DNA from: Actinophytocola sp044466355
GTDB lineage: Bacteria > Actinomycetota > Actinomycetes > Mycobacteriales > Pseudonocardiaceae
Direction: 5' to 3'
Length of the DNA stretch: 64,000 bases
NCBI RefSeq assembly: GCF_044466355.1
Contig: NZ_JBITMQ010000001.1
Location: 434,001-498,000 of the forward strand
Shown: positions 54,291-63,350 of the stretch, piece by piece
Position numbering within the stretch: the first letter of the stretch is position 1
Layout: each line of letters opens with the position of its first letter
Notes under the pieces: generated by a model
Database searches by the model: none
What the model saw: the letters and a program-made list of their open reading frames with translations, nothing else
Told to the model about the DNA's origin: nothing
Translations under genes and position numbers: made by a program

Positions 54291-55529
54291 ATGCAGAGCT
54301 GGCCATCCACCCAGGTGCCCCGCGTTCCCGGCACCCCCCGTCCGCTGCGGCTGTACGACACCGCGGCCGGCGAGATCCGCCCGACGGCGCCCGGTCCGAC
54401 CGCGACCATGTACGTCTGCGGCATCACCCCGTACGACGCCACCCACCTCGGGCACGCGGCGACCTACCTGGCGTTCGACCTGGTGCACCGGCAGTGGCTC
54501 GACAACGGCCACGAGGTGCACTACGTGCAGAACGTCACCGACGTGGACGACCCGCTGCTGGAGCGCGCCGAGCGCGACAAGGACGACTGGGTCGTGCTGG
54601 CGATGCGCGAGACGGCGCTGTTCCGTGAGGACATGACGGCGCTGCGGGTGCTGCCGCCGAAGGACTACATCGGCGCGGTGGAGTCGATCCCGGAGATCGT
54701 GGAGACGGTCGGCAAGCTGCTCGCCGCGGGCGTCGCCTACCGGGTCGACGACGCGGAGTACCCCGACATCTACTACTCGCACCTGGCCTCCGGCCGGTTC
54801 GGCACGGTGTCGAACTACTCGCCCGAACAGATGGCCACCTACTTCGCCGAGCGGGGCGGCGACCCCGACCGGCCCGGCAAGCGGCACCCGCTCGACGCGC
54901 TGCTCTGGCGTGCCGCGCGGCCGGGCGAGCCGAGCTGGGAGAGCGAGCTGGGGCCCGGCAGGCCCGGTTGGCACGTCGAGTGCAGCGTCATCGCGCTGAA
55001 CCGGCTCGGCATGGGCTTCGACGTGCAGGGCGGCGGGTCGGACCTGATCTTCCCGCACCACGAGTTCAGCGCCGCGCACGCGGAGGCGCTGACCGGCGAG
55101 CACCCGTTCGCCCGGCACTACTCGCACGCCGGGATGATCGGGCTGCACGGCGAGAAGATGTCCAAGTCGCGCGGAAACCTCGTGTTCGTGTCCCGCCTGC
55201 GTGCCGACCAGGTCGACCCGATGGCGATCCGGCTCGGACTGCTGTCCGGCCACTACCGCGCCGACCGGCCGTGGACCGACGAGGTGCTGTCGACCGCGCA
55301 GGACCGGCTGGCGCGCTGGCGTGCCGCGGTGTCGCTGGCCGCCGCGCCGCCCGCCGGGGACCTGGTGGACCGGCTGCGGACGCACCTGGCGAACGACCTG
55401 GACACCCCGGCCGCCCTGGCCGCGGTCGACGCGTGGGCCGACGAGGCGCTGTCGACCGGCGGGGCGGACGAGAACAGCGGCGCGCTGGTGCGCACCGCGG
55501 TGGACGCGCTGCTCGGCGTCCTGCTCTGA
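54291..55529 (+). CDS. mshC: Cysteine:1-D-myo-inosityl 2-amino-2-deoxyglucopyranoside ligase, mycothiol biosynthesis
   Basis: The 412-residue protein is the size of MshC and has the class I tRNA-synthetase-like signatures MYVCGITPYDATHLGHAATY (HIGH-type), the zinc/cysteine pocket around WHVECSVIALN and the EKMSKSRGNLVF loop. MshC joins cysteine to GlcN-Ins using ATP, the third step of mycothiol synthesis. It resembles CysS, but the GITPYDATHLGHA signature marks MshC. The downstream PAC2 and HAD genes are its usual neighbours. The stop is followed by the artefact block. Confidence 0.93.
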   Translation: MQSWPSTQVPRVPGTPRPLRLYDTAAGEIRPTAPGPTATMYVCGITPYDATHLGHAATYLAFDLVHRQWLDNGHEVHYVQNVTDVDDPLLERAERDKDDWVVLAMRETALFREDMTALRVLPPKDYIGAVESIPEIVETVGKLLAAGVAYRVDDAEYPDIYYSHLASGRFGTVSNYSPEQMATYFAERGGDPDRPGKRHPLDALLWRAARPGEPSWESELGPGRPGWHVECSVIALNRLGMGFDVQGGGSDLIFPHHEFSAAHAEALTGEHPFARHYSHAGMIGLHGEKMSKSRGNLVFVSRLRADQVDPMAIRLGLLSGHYRADRPWTDEVLSTAQDRLARWRAAVSLAAAPPAGDLVDRLRTHLANDLDTPAALAAVDAWADEALSTGGADENSGALVRTAVDALLGVLL

Positions 55530-55536
55530 CCGTGGT

Positions 55537-55730
55537 GGGGGGGGGGGGGGGGCCGGCGCGCGCCGGGGGGGCGTGCGTGTAGATCGAGGGAGCGAAGGTC
55601 GCCGACGCCGAAAATCCCCAACCGGGCCCCGCTCCGGCCGGGGCCGGCGCGCCCCCGGGCCGGCCCGGGGGGGGGGGGGGGGCCGCCGGGGGGGGGGGGG
55701 GCCCCCCCCCCCCGCCGGCCCCCCCACCAC
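55537..55730. other. Poly-G/poly-C artefact block
   Basis: This block holds runs of G up to about 17 long and matching poly-C, with near-mirrored ends (GTGGTGGGG at the left and CCCCACCAC at the right). The central segment AGATCGAGGGAGCG resembles a damaged Illumina adapter. Such poly-G is typical of two-colour sequencing read-through. I treat it as assembly error between mshC and the vapC-like gene; no coding or regulatory meaning should be given to it. Confidence 0.8.
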
Positions 55731-56135
55731 TCAGACCGCGACGACCGTCACCATCTCGTCGAGCCCGGCGAAGTCGTCGACGTTGCGGGTGTACAGGGGC
55801 AGCCCACGCGACGAAGCGATGGCGGCGATCATCAGGTCGAGCCGACGTGGTTTGGGGTCCCGCTTGGCTTCAAGTGTCAGGGCAACGAGTGAGCCGTAGC
55901 GGGTCGCGGCCTCGGCGTCGAACGGCAGCGGATCGAAATCGACTATCGCGACGCCCAGCTTTTCGGCACGAGCTGCCCGAACGGCCGCGTTCTTCGCCAT
56001 CGCAACACCCTGGTGCAATTCGGCCATCGTGATCGCGGTGATGTCCGGGATCGACGGCAGCGTGGCGGCGTCGAGTTCACCGAGATCGATGTAGGTGCAG
56101 GTGTCGAGGACACCCCACTCGTGACGGTCAGCCAC
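55731..56135 (-). CDS. PIN-domain toxin, VapC-like
   Basis: The 134-residue protein has the PIN acidic sites: Asp in WGVLDTCTYIDLGEL, Glu in TAITMAELHQGV, Asp in RRLDLMIAAIAS and Asp in TRNVDDFAGL. VapC toxins are RNases that cut tRNA or rRNA. GTG 56135, seven bases after GGGAG, overlaps the antitoxin by eight bases; ATG 56156 would give a larger overlap. The stop lies at the edge of the artefact block, so the last codons should be checked. Confidence 0.8.
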   Translation of the reverse strand: MADRHEWGVLDTCTYIDLGELDAATLPSIPDITAITMAELHQGVAMAKNAAVRAARAEKLGVAIVDFDPLPFDAEAATRYGSLVALTLEAKRDPKPRRLDLMIAAIASSRGLPLYTRNVDDFAGLDEMVTVVAV

Positions 56136-56406
56136 GAGGACGCTCCCAGGGATCATCAACGTCCACGCGATCCTCGGCGCCGAAGAACTCGTCGGCGTCC
56201 CGTCGCATCCGGGCGTAGTCCACCCTGGGCAGCTTCCGGTGGCGCTCTGTCAGCTCTTCAGCGCTCAATCGACGCCTACGGGAAACAGGACGCAGCTCGG
56301 CGACCGTCACCCCGTTCCGGGTGACGTGATAGGTCTCCCCGGCCTCTACCGCGTCCATGATCGCCGCGGAGTTGTTCCGGAACTCTCGTTGGCTGATGAC
56401 CTTCAT
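56128..56406 (-). CDS. Antitoxin, Phd/YefM-like
   Basis: The 92-residue protein has the Phd/YefM DNA-binding N-terminus (MKVISQREFRNNSAAIMDAV, then GETYHVTRNGVTVAELRPV) and a charged disordered tail that would wrap the PIN toxin. It precedes and overlaps the toxin gene, the standard order. The complex should bind its own promoter upstream of 56406; the interval to the MFS gene end is 37 bases. Confidence 0.82.
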   Translation of the reverse strand: MKVISQREFRNNSAAIMDAVEAGETYHVTRNGVTVAELRPVSRRRRLSAEELTERHRKLPRVDYARMRRDADEFFGAEDRVDVDDPWERPRG

Positions 56407-56443
56407 GACAGGAGTGTAGCCAGGTGTAGCACATGGGGCTACA

Positions 56444-57589
56444 TCACCGTCGTACCGCGGCGTAGCCCCTGCTCAGCAGGGCCACCGGTGCGGTCGCAGC
56501 CAGCAGCACGGCCGGGACCAGGAAGCCGAGCACCGTGGAGTGGTGGTAGATCGGCGTGAACGCGAGCGGGGCCGCCGCCGCGCCGATGAACCGGAACGCC
56601 TGGACGACCGACACGGCGCCCGCCGGGTTGTGGTCGCTGGTCAATACGAGCGTATTGAGACCGACCTGGACGAACTGGGCGCAGAAGCCACCGAGCGCCC
56701 ACAGCACCCCGACCGCGCCAACCCACGGCACCACGCCGATCAACGCCACCGGCACCGCGCCCGCGACGGCGCCGACCAGCGCGCCCCTGCGGCCGCCGAC
56801 GCGTTCGACGATCCGGCCCACCAGCCCCGCCGTGAGCATGCCGACCACACCGAACGCGGTGAGCAGCAGCCCGCGCTGGCCCGAGGTCAGGCCGAAGCCG
56901 TCGTCGGTGCGGTACGCCACCAGGAACGTCAGACCGCCGAGGCACCCCCAGCCCACGAACGCCACCGCGGCCGCCCGCATCACCTCCGGGCGCCACGCCG
57001 ACCGCAGGCGCACCCGCTCCGGCTCGGCACCCTCACGCACCTCGTGCGGCACGCCGATCAGCGCCAGCACCACCGCCGCCACGCCGACCCCGACGAACGC
57101 CAGCCGCCACGTCGCCTCCGCGGCGAGCCCGCCGACCAGCGGGCCGCTCGTCTGCCCGGCCGCCTGCAGCGACGCGAACAACCCGAGCGACCGGGACAGC
57201 CGGTCACGTGGCGTGGTGGCGGCGAGTGTCGCCAGCAGCAGGGGAGTGGTGAACGCGTTCGCGATGCCCTGGACGGCGCGGCCCGCGAGCAGCACCGGGA
57301 ACGCGGTGGCCACCACACACAGCGCCGACCCCGCGAACGACACCACGTAGGCGCCCAGCACGCTGCGCCGCCTGCCCCAGCGGGCGCCGAGCGTGCCGGA
57401 GAACAGCATGAACGCGGCGAACGGCACCAGGTAGGCGGTGATGGTGGCCGAGGCGACCGACGTCGACACGTCGAAGTCGGCACCCAGTTCGGGCAGCATC
57501 GACGCGGTGACGCCGCCGCCGAACGGTCCCAGGAACCCGCCGGCGTGCAGCCCGGCACGGGCGATCCGGTCGCGATCGAGCAAGCCCAC
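56444..57589 (-). CDS. MFS transporter
   Basis: The 381-residue protein has about twelve helices and the MFS motif A in GTLGARWGRRRSVLGAYVV, with motif C-like AAGQTSGPLVGG in helix 5. It resembles drug/proton antiporters of the CynX/YbjJ style. Start GTG 57589. Five bases separate it from the PAC2 gene. Substrate unknown; location in the mycothiol neighbourhood is not specific. Confidence 0.88.
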   Translation of the reverse strand: MGLLDRDRIARAGLHAGGFLGPFGGGVTASMLPELGADFDVSTSVASATITAYLVPFAAFMLFSGTLGARWGRRRSVLGAYVVSFAGSALCVVATAFPVLLAGRAVQGIANAFTTPLLLATLAATTPRDRLSRSLGLFASLQAAGQTSGPLVGGLAAEATWRLAFVGVGVAAVVLALIGVPHEVREGAEPERVRLRSAWRPEVMRAAAVAFVGWGCLGGLTFLVAYRTDDGFGLTSGQRGLLLTAFGVVGMLTAGLVGRIVERVGGRRGALVGAVAGAVPVALIGVVPWVGAVGVLWALGGFCAQFVQVGLNTLVLTSDHNPAGAVSVVQAFRFIGAAAAPLAFTPIYHHSTVLGFLVPAVLLAATAPVALLSRGYAAVRR

Positions 57590-57593
57590 CAGG

Positions 57594-58493
57594 TCAGACG
57601 CCGGATTGGCCCCGGCCGGGGCCCGGCCTGCGTCGCCGCAGGTAGCGCTCGAACTCGGCGGCGATCGCGTCGCCGCTGGTCTCGTTCAGCGCGAGATCGG
57701 CGTCGCCGCGTTCCTCGAGGGCGCGGACGTAGTTGCGGACGTCCTCGTCCTCCTCGGCCATCTCGCTGACCGTGCGCTGCCACTCCTCGGCCTGGTCGGG
57801 CAGGTCGCCGAGCGGGACCTCCAGGTCGAGGACCTCCTCGACGCGGTGCAGGAGCGCGAGCGTGGCCTTCGGCGACGGCGGCTGCGACACGTAGTGCGGC
57901 ACCGCGGCCCAGATCGAGATCGCGGGCACCCCGGCCTGCACGCACGCGTCCTGCAGCACGCCGACGATGCCGGTCGGGCCCTCGTACCGGGAACGTTCCA
58001 GACCGAAGCGGGCCGCCGACGCCGCGTCGTACGCGGTGCCGGTCACGGGCACCGGCCGGGTGTGGGGCGTGTCGGCGAGCAGCGCACCGAGCGTGATCAC
58101 CGTGCTGATGCCCAGGCCGTCGATCTGCTCGAGCAGCTCCCCGCAGAACTTGCGCCACCGCATGTTCGGCTCGATGCCGTGCATGAGGACGACGTCTCTG
58201 CTCGCACCGGGAGGCCGGCACACCGACAGCCGCGTGGTCGGCCACTCGACCCGGCGCGTCACCCCGTCGACCATGCGGACGGTGGGGCGCGTGACCTGGA
58301 AGTCGTAGTAGTCGTCCGGGTCGACCTCGGAGAGCGCGGTGGCCTCCCAGGTCAGCTGCAGGTGTTCGATGGCCGCCGTCGCGGCGTCGCCCGCGTCGTT
58401 CCACCCTTCGAAGGCACAGATCATCACTGGCTCGACGAGCGGTTCGCCGGCTGGGACGTCGGGTGCGGTCGGCTGCTGGTCCGGATCGGTCAC
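57594..58493 (-). CDS. PAC2-family protein
   Basis: The 299-residue protein matches the PAC2 family (proteasome-assembly-chaperone-like): VMICAFEGWNDAGDAATAAI at the N-terminus, DYYDFQVTRP, ISTVITLGALLADTPHTRPV and GPTGIVGVLQDAC. It is a conserved actinobacterial neighbour of mshC; its function is undefined but may relate to the bacterial proteasome. GTG 58493 is 52 bases from the divergent HAD gene. Confidence 0.9.
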   Translation of the reverse strand: MTDPDQQPTAPDVPAGEPLVEPVMICAFEGWNDAGDAATAAIEHLQLTWEATALSEVDPDDYYDFQVTRPTVRMVDGVTRRVEWPTTRLSVCRPPGASRDVVLMHGIEPNMRWRKFCGELLEQIDGLGISTVITLGALLADTPHTRPVPVTGTAYDAASAARFGLERSRYEGPTGIVGVLQDACVQAGVPAISIWAAVPHYVSQPPSPKATLALLHRVEEVLDLEVPLGDLPDQAEEWQRTVSEMAEEDEDVRNYVRALEERGDADLALNETSGDAIAAEFERYLRRRRPGPGRGQSGV

Positions 58494-58545
58494 CGGGCAA
58501 GCCTACGGCCCGAGGGCCGCTCCCGGAGATCGTAGGCTGGTTGAC

Positions 58546-59238
58546 ATGCCAGCCGAGACCGAACCGAGGTCCGCCGACCGCCCGGCCGCCGTCCTGTGGG
58601 ACCTGGACGGCACCATTCTCGATTCAGAGAAGCTCTGGGACATCCCGCTGTACGAGCTGACCGAGAAGCTCGGTGGCCGGCTGTCCACGGCGACCAGGCA
58701 GGCGATGGTCGGCACCAACGTCATGGTGACCCTGCGGCTGCTGTATGCCGAGGTCGGCATCCCCGACCCGGCGCCGGAGCAGGTCGCGGACAGCGCCGCC
58801 TGGATCGACCGCCGCATGGCCGAGGTGTTCCACGGCGACCTCCCGTGGCGCCCCGGCGCGGCCGAGGCGCTGGCGGCGGTGCGGGCGGCCGGGTTGCGGA
58901 CCGCGCTCGTCACGTCCACCGAACGTGACCTCGTCGAGATCGCGCTGGACACGATCGGGCGAGACAACTTCGACGTCACCGTCTGTGGCGACGAGGTCGA
59001 CGGCAAGAACAAACCGCTGCCCGAGCCGTACCTGAAGGCGTGCCGCCTGCTCGACGTCGACCCGGCGGACTGCGTCGCGGTCGAGGACTCACCGACCGGC
59101 GTGTCGTCGGCGGTGGCGGCCGGTACGACCGTGCTGGTCGTGCCGTGCGAGGTGGACGTCGACCCGGGGGAGCGGCGGGTGTTCCGCACGTCGCTCGAGG
59201 GCCTCACGGTGGCCGACCTCACGGCCCTGATGGGCTGA
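58546..59238 (+). CDS. HAD-superfamily hydrolase, phosphatase subfamily
   Basis: The 230-residue protein has the HAD motifs DLDGTILDSE (nucleophile and acid Asp), LVTSTERDL (motif II), KPLPEPYLKA (motif III Lys) and VAVEDSPTGVSSAVAAG (motif IV). The cap is the alpha-helical type 1 of beta-phosphoglucomutase and phosphoglycolate-phosphatase relatives. It lies just before hisE in the same direction, so a role in nucleotide or histidinol-phosphate metabolism is possible but not shown. Confidence 0.9.
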   Translation: MPAETEPRSADRPAAVLWDLDGTILDSEKLWDIPLYELTEKLGGRLSTATRQAMVGTNVMVTLRLLYAEVGIPDPAPEQVADSAAWIDRRMAEVFHGDLPWRPGAAEALAAVRAAGLRTALVTSTERDLVEIALDTIGRDNFDVTVCGDEVDGKNKPLPEPYLKACRLLDVDPADCVAVEDSPTGVSSAVAAGTTVLVVPCEVDVDPGERRVFRTSLEGLTVADLTALMG

Positions 59239-59277
59239 CCCGAAAGTGGGTTGGGCGGTGATGGCAGGATCAACGTC

Positions 59278-59541
59278 GTGAAGACGTTCGACGAGCTGTT
59301 CGCCGAACTCCGCGACCGGGCGGTCAACCGCCCCGAGGGCTCCGGCACTGTCGCCGCGCTCGACGCGGGGGTCCATGCGCAGGGCAAGAAGGTGCTCGAA
59401 GAGGCCGGCGAGGTGTGGATCGCCGCCGAACACGAGTCCGACGACCGCCTTGCCGAAGAGGTGTCCCAGCTGCTGTACCGCGTGCAGGTGCTGATGCTGG
59501 GCCGCGGCCTCACCCTCGACGACGTCTACCGGCACCTCTGA
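59278..59541 (+). CDS. hisE: Phosphoribosyl-ATP diphosphatase
   Basis: The 87-residue protein hydrolyses phosphoribosyl-ATP to phosphoribosyl-AMP, the second step of histidine biosynthesis. It has TFDELFAELRDR, then KKVLEEAGEVWIAAEHES and LAEEVSQLLYRVQVLML, the MazG-like ExxE helix pattern of HisE. GTG 59278 is the start. The next gene is hisG, 43 bases downstream, so the two first steps of the pathway are adjacent. Confidence 0.93.
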   Translation: MKTFDELFAELRDRAVNRPEGSGTVAALDAGVHAQGKKVLEEAGEVWIAAEHESDDRLAEEVSQLLYRVQVLMLGRGLTLDDVYRHL

Positions 59542-59584
59542 GCAAGGCTTGCCGGAGCGACCACCACTGCTGAGGAGTTCGCCC

Positions 59585-60430
59585 ATGTTGCGGGTTGCCG
59601 TGCCGAACAAGGGTGCGCTTGCCGCACCCGCCGCCGAGATGCTGGCCGAGGCGGGCTACCGGAAACGCCATGACCAGCGCGACCTGACCGTGCTCGACCC
59701 GGCGAACGACGTCGAGTTCTTCTTCCTCCGGCCCAAGGACATCCCGATCTACGTGGGCTCCGGCGAGCTGGACCTGGGCATCACCGGCCGCGACCAGGCG
59801 CTGGAGTCCGCGGCCCCGGTCGCCGAGCGGCTGCCGCTGGGCTTCGGCGGCTCGACGTTCCGCTACGCCGCGCCCGCGGGCACCGACTGGAAGATCGACG
59901 ACCTTGCGGGCAAGCGCCTCGCCACGTCGTACCCGAACCTGGTCAGGCAGGACCTGGCGAACCGCGGCATCGACGCGACGGTCATCCGCCTCGACGGCGC
60001 GGTGGAGATCTCGGTGCAGCTGGGCGTCGCCGACGCGGTCGCCGACGTCGTCGACTCCGGTCGCACCCTCCGCCAGCACAACCTGGTCGTGTTCGGCGAC
60101 CCGATCTGCAAGTCGGAGGCGGTCCTCGTGCACGGCACGAACGCGCCGGACTCGGCGGCGAAGGAGCAGCTCGCGGGGCGGTTGCAGGGTGTGGTCTTCG
60201 CGCAGCAGTACATGATGCTGGACTACGACTGCCCGAAGTCCCTGCTCGACGAGGCCATCACGGTCACGCCGGGGCTGGAGTCGCCGACCGTGGCGCCGCT
60301 CGCGTCGCCGGAATGGGTGGCCGTGCGCGCGATGGTGCCGCGCAAGGAAGCGAACGCGGTGATGGACAAGCTGGCCGCGTTGGGCGCGCGGGCCGTCCTG
60401 GCGTCGGACATCCGCTCCTGCCGCCTCTGA
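59585..60430 (+). CDS. hisG: ATP phosphoribosyltransferase, long form
   Basis: The 281-residue HisG_L enzyme joins ATP and PRPP, the first and feedback-inhibited step of histidine synthesis. LRVAVPNKGALA opens the N-terminal domain, GELDLGITGRDQ and ISVQLGVADAVADVVDSGRTLR (PRPP loop) follow, and the C-terminal regulatory domain (about 210-281, VTPGLESPTVAPL then VMDKLAALGARAVLASDIRSC) marks the long form. ATG 59585 follows GAGGAG. Confidence 0.95.
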   Translation: MLRVAVPNKGALAAPAAEMLAEAGYRKRHDQRDLTVLDPANDVEFFFLRPKDIPIYVGSGELDLGITGRDQALESAAPVAERLPLGFGGSTFRYAAPAGTDWKIDDLAGKRLATSYPNLVRQDLANRGIDATVIRLDGAVEISVQLGVADAVADVVDSGRTLRQHNLVVFGDPICKSEAVLVHGTNAPDSAAKEQLAGRLQGVVFAQQYMMLDYDCPKSLLDEAITVTPGLESPTVAPLASPEWVAVRAMVPRKEANAVMDKLAALGARAVLASDIRSCRL

Positions 60431-60451
60431 CGGGTTCTCGGACCGTCGGGC

Positions 60452-61219
60452 CTACTGGGGCCGGATCAGCAGCGCCTGCGCACCACGCCCCACCGCCCCG
60501 CTCCGGTCGTGCAGCACGGACACCGCCGTCCCGAAGCCGTCCGGGCCGATGGCCGTCCCGGCGTCCAACGCGATCCACTCGCCGACCGGTTCGCGGTACA
60601 GGTGCACCGTCAACTCCGAGTTGATGAACAGCCACTTCCGCGGGTCGAGCAGGCTCGACACCCCGTTCCCGGAGTCGGCCACCGTCAGCACGCGCTGCAG
60701 ACCCGACGGTTCCTCGTCGCCGACCAGCGGCACCCGCTGCCGCGCCCACACCGTCGCCGGGCCCGGTTCACCGAGGGAGCCCGCGAGGCTCCGCCACTCC
60801 ATGACGTCCAGGTAGCCGGGGTGCCAGCCCTCCGGGCGGGTCATCACGCGGCCCTCCGAGGGCGGCGCGAGCGGCTCGTCGATCGTCGACGCGACCGCGC
60901 TCGTGTCCGACCGCACGATGCGCCAGGCCCTGGCCCGGACCGCCACCCGGCCGTCGGCGGACAGCTCCGCGCTCAGCAGCTCCACCGAGCGGCCGGGACG
61001 GTCGACGGCCGCGGTGACCGACAGCTCGGCCACCGGGACCGGGCCCAGGATCTCGACGGTCACGCGCGCGATCGTCATCGGCACGGCGGACGGCAGCCGC
61101 TCCATCGCGCGCACCAGCAACGCCGACGGCGGGCCGAGGTGCTGGGTGTGCGACGACCACGGGCCCGTGGTGTGCACAGTGGACTGGTAGCGGTCGTCGC
61201 CCAGTGGTTCGTAGAACAT
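60452..61219 (-). CDS. Double-hotdog thioesterase-family protein
   Basis: The 255-residue protein has a first hotdog with GPWSSHTQHLGPPSALLVRAME and a second with LTVADSGNGVSSLLDP and LTVHLYREPVGEWIALDA, as in TesB-type acyl-CoA thioesterases. Asp in VADSGNG is the expected catalytic residue. The acyl substrate is unknown. ATG 61219 follows the RecB-like stop directly (TGA-ATG), so translation is coupled. Confidence 0.85.
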   Translation of the reverse strand: MFYEPLGDDRYQSTVHTTGPWSSHTQHLGPPSALLVRAMERLPSAVPMTIARVTVEILGPVPVAELSVTAAVDRPGRSVELLSAELSADGRVAVRARAWRIVRSDTSAVASTIDEPLAPPSEGRVMTRPEGWHPGYLDVMEWRSLAGSLGEPGPATVWARQRVPLVGDEEPSGLQRVLTVADSGNGVSSLLDPRKWLFINSELTVHLYREPVGEWIALDAGTAIGPDGFGTAVSVLHDRSGAVGRGAQALLIRPQ

Positions 61220-62098
61220 TCAGTCCGCCCTGTCCACAACGGACTCGTCGCCCGCGTCGGGTTCCGGCCAGCCCGGGTACTCGGGCGGTGTGCCGCCGAA
61301 CTCCGGGCACAGCGCCTGGTGCGAGCACCAGTCGCACAGCCTGCTCTTGTTCGGTCGGAAGTCACCTGACCTGCCCGCGCGCAGGATCGCCTGCCACACC
61401 GCGTCCAGGGTCCGTTCGAAGCGCAGCAGCTCCGCCTCGTCCGGGGTGTAGCGCAGGGACTGCCGGTCCGCCAGGTACATCAGCCACAGCTGCTTGGGCA
61501 CCACGCCACGCAGCCGCCACAGCACGAGCGCGTAGAACTTCATCTGGAACAGCGCCTTCGCCTCGCCGATCTCGCGCGGCGCCGTGCCGGTCTTGTAGTC
61601 GACGACGCGGATCTCACCGGTCGGGGCGACGTCGAGCCGGTCGATGTAGCCGCGCAGCAGCACCCCGGACGGCAGCTCCGTCTCCACGAGCAGCTCGCGT
61701 GCCTCCGGATCCAGGCGGCGCGGGTCCTCCAGCGTGAAGTACCCGTCGATCAACTGTGCCGCCGACTCCAGCCAGTGGTCCTGGCTGTCGTCGGTGGGGA
61801 ACAGGTCGGCCAGCTCCTGCCGTTCGTCCCGCAGCCGCGCCCACACCGGGCCGAGCAGCGCGTGCGCCCGGTCGGGCACCCGCTCGGCCGCCGGCAACGC
61901 GAACAGCTCCTCCAGCACGGCGTGCACGACGATCCCGCGCACCTGCGCGACCGTCGGCGTCTCCGGCAGCCGGTCCACCGCACGGAACCGGTAGAGCAGG
62001 GGACACTGCTTGAAGTCACCGGCCCGCGACGGCGACAGCGCGGGCCGCCGCGGCAGCGGCACGTCCTCCTCGACGATCGCGGCAGGGGTTTCCGTCAT
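61220..62098 (-). CDS. RecB-family PD-(D/E)XK nuclease with Fe-S cluster
   Basis: The 292-residue protein has Ser-Pro-Ser-Arg and CPLLYRF at the N-terminus, the metal motif RVVDYKTGTAPR (D-x-K) and GYIDRLDV, and a terminal CDWCSHQALCPEF that with the first Cys would hold a 4Fe-4S cluster, as in AddB/Cas4-like nucleases. It should process DNA ends. ATG 62098 is preferred; a second ATG lies two codons upstream. Confidence 0.88.
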   Translation of the reverse strand: MTETPAAIVEEDVPLPRRPALSPSRAGDFKQCPLLYRFRAVDRLPETPTVAQVRGIVVHAVLEELFALPAAERVPDRAHALLGPVWARLRDERQELADLFPTDDSQDHWLESAAQLIDGYFTLEDPRRLDPEARELLVETELPSGVLLRGYIDRLDVAPTGEIRVVDYKTGTAPREIGEAKALFQMKFYALVLWRLRGVVPKQLWLMYLADRQSLRYTPDEAELLRFERTLDAVWQAILRAGRSGDFRPNKSRLCDWCSHQALCPEFGGTPPEYPGWPEPDAGDESVVDRAD

Positions 62099-62198
62099 GA
62101 CCATGACCCTAGGCCGTACCACCGACAATTCCGGGCAGGGTCGGCTCCCGGTGTCCCTCACACGGCTTTCCCACACGTTTCCCCTTAGTCTGCTTCGC

Positions 62199-63329
62199 AT
62201 GACCTACGGACCGGACTGGGCCGAACGTGACGGTGGCCTGCTGCTGTTCCGGTTCCGCGGGGTGCCCGTGCTCCTGTCCCCGTCGTGGTGGATCGGGTCG
62301 GTCGCGATCGTCGTGCTCTACGCGCCCCTGGTCGAACGCTTCCTGCCGAACGCGGACGCGGTCGTCTCCATCTCGCTCGCCGCGGCGTTCGCGGTGCTGC
62401 TCGGCGTCTCGGTGCTCGCGCACGAGCTGGGCCACTGCGTGGTCGCGCTGCAACTGGGCATCCCGGTGCGCAGGCTGCGGTTGTTCCTGCTCGGCGGGCT
62501 CGCCGAGATCAGCAGAACGCCGCGCAAACCGGCGCAGGAAGGCCTGATCGCCGCCGCCGGACCCGCCGTGTCCGCGGTACTGGCCGGGCTGTGCGGCGTC
62601 CTGTTGGTGTTCATGCCGTCCGAGGGCCCGATCTGGCTGCTCGTGCTCGAGTGCGCGGTCGCCAACGTGGCCGTCGCCGTCTTCAACATCCTCCCCGGCC
62701 TGCCGCTGGACGGTGGCCGCCTGCTGCGGGCCGGTGTCTGGGCGGTGTCGGGAGAGCGGGGGATCGGCACCCGCGCCGCGGTCGTCGGCGGCTGGCTGGT
62801 CGCCGGGCTGCTGATGCTGTGGGCGCTGTGGGGGCTCGCCAACGAGAGCCCAGACCGCTGGCTGCGGCTCGGCGTGTGCGCGCTCACCGCCTGGTTCGTC
62901 GTGTCCGGCGCGCGGGGTGAACTCGCCGCCGACCAGCGCAGGAACTGGCCGGACGGGCTCGCGCTCGCCGACCTGGTGCGCCCGATCCTGCAGCTGCCCG
63001 CCGAGAGCCCGGTGGCCGACGCGCTCAGCGCCGCCGCCGGGCGGGGAGTGGTGCTGGTGCGTGCGGACGGGGTCGCGGCCGGTCTGCTGGACCCGGTCGC
63101 CGCCGAACGCCTGGCCGAGCGGTCACCGATGGCACCGGCCGAGCAGGCCGCCGAACCGATCCGGCCCGAGTCGGTGCTCCTGGACTCCGAGTCCGGGGAG
63201 GACATCGCGGAACGGGTCGCGGAGACCGCGGCCTGGCAGTTCCTGGTGGTCAACGAGGAGGGCAGGCCCGCGGGCGTGCTCCACCGGGACGACCTACGGG
63301 CCAGTCTCACGCCGCGTCATCGTTATTAG
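62199..63329 (+). CDS. Site-2 protease (M50) with C-terminal CBS-like region
   Basis: The 376-residue membrane protein has HELGHCVVA (HExxH, His75/Glu76/His79) in a helix, NILPGLPLDGGRLL (the distal Asp ligand) and about six helices. The C-terminal 150 residues (PILQLPAESPVADAL, then FLVVNEEGRPAGVLHRDDL) look like paired CBS domains. This is the Rip3-type intramembrane protease, which cuts membrane-bound regulators within the bilayer. Its target is not encoded nearby. Confidence 0.9.
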   Translation: MTYGPDWAERDGGLLLFRFRGVPVLLSPSWWIGSVAIVVLYAPLVERFLPNADAVVSISLAAAFAVLLGVSVLAHELGHCVVALQLGIPVRRLRLFLLGGLAEISRTPRKPAQEGLIAAAGPAVSAVLAGLCGVLLVFMPSEGPIWLLVLECAVANVAVAVFNILPGLPLDGGRLLRAGVWAVSGERGIGTRAAVVGGWLVAGLLMLWALWGLANESPDRWLRLGVCALTAWFVVSGARGELAADQRRNWPDGLALADLVRPILQLPAESPVADALSAAAGRGVVLVRADGVAAGLLDPVAAERLAERSPMAPAEQAAEPIRPESVLLDSESGEDIAERVAETAAWQFLVVNEEGRPAGVLHRDDLRASLTPRHRY

Positions 63330-63350
63330 GCGCCGTTCCTGTGGTGGTGT

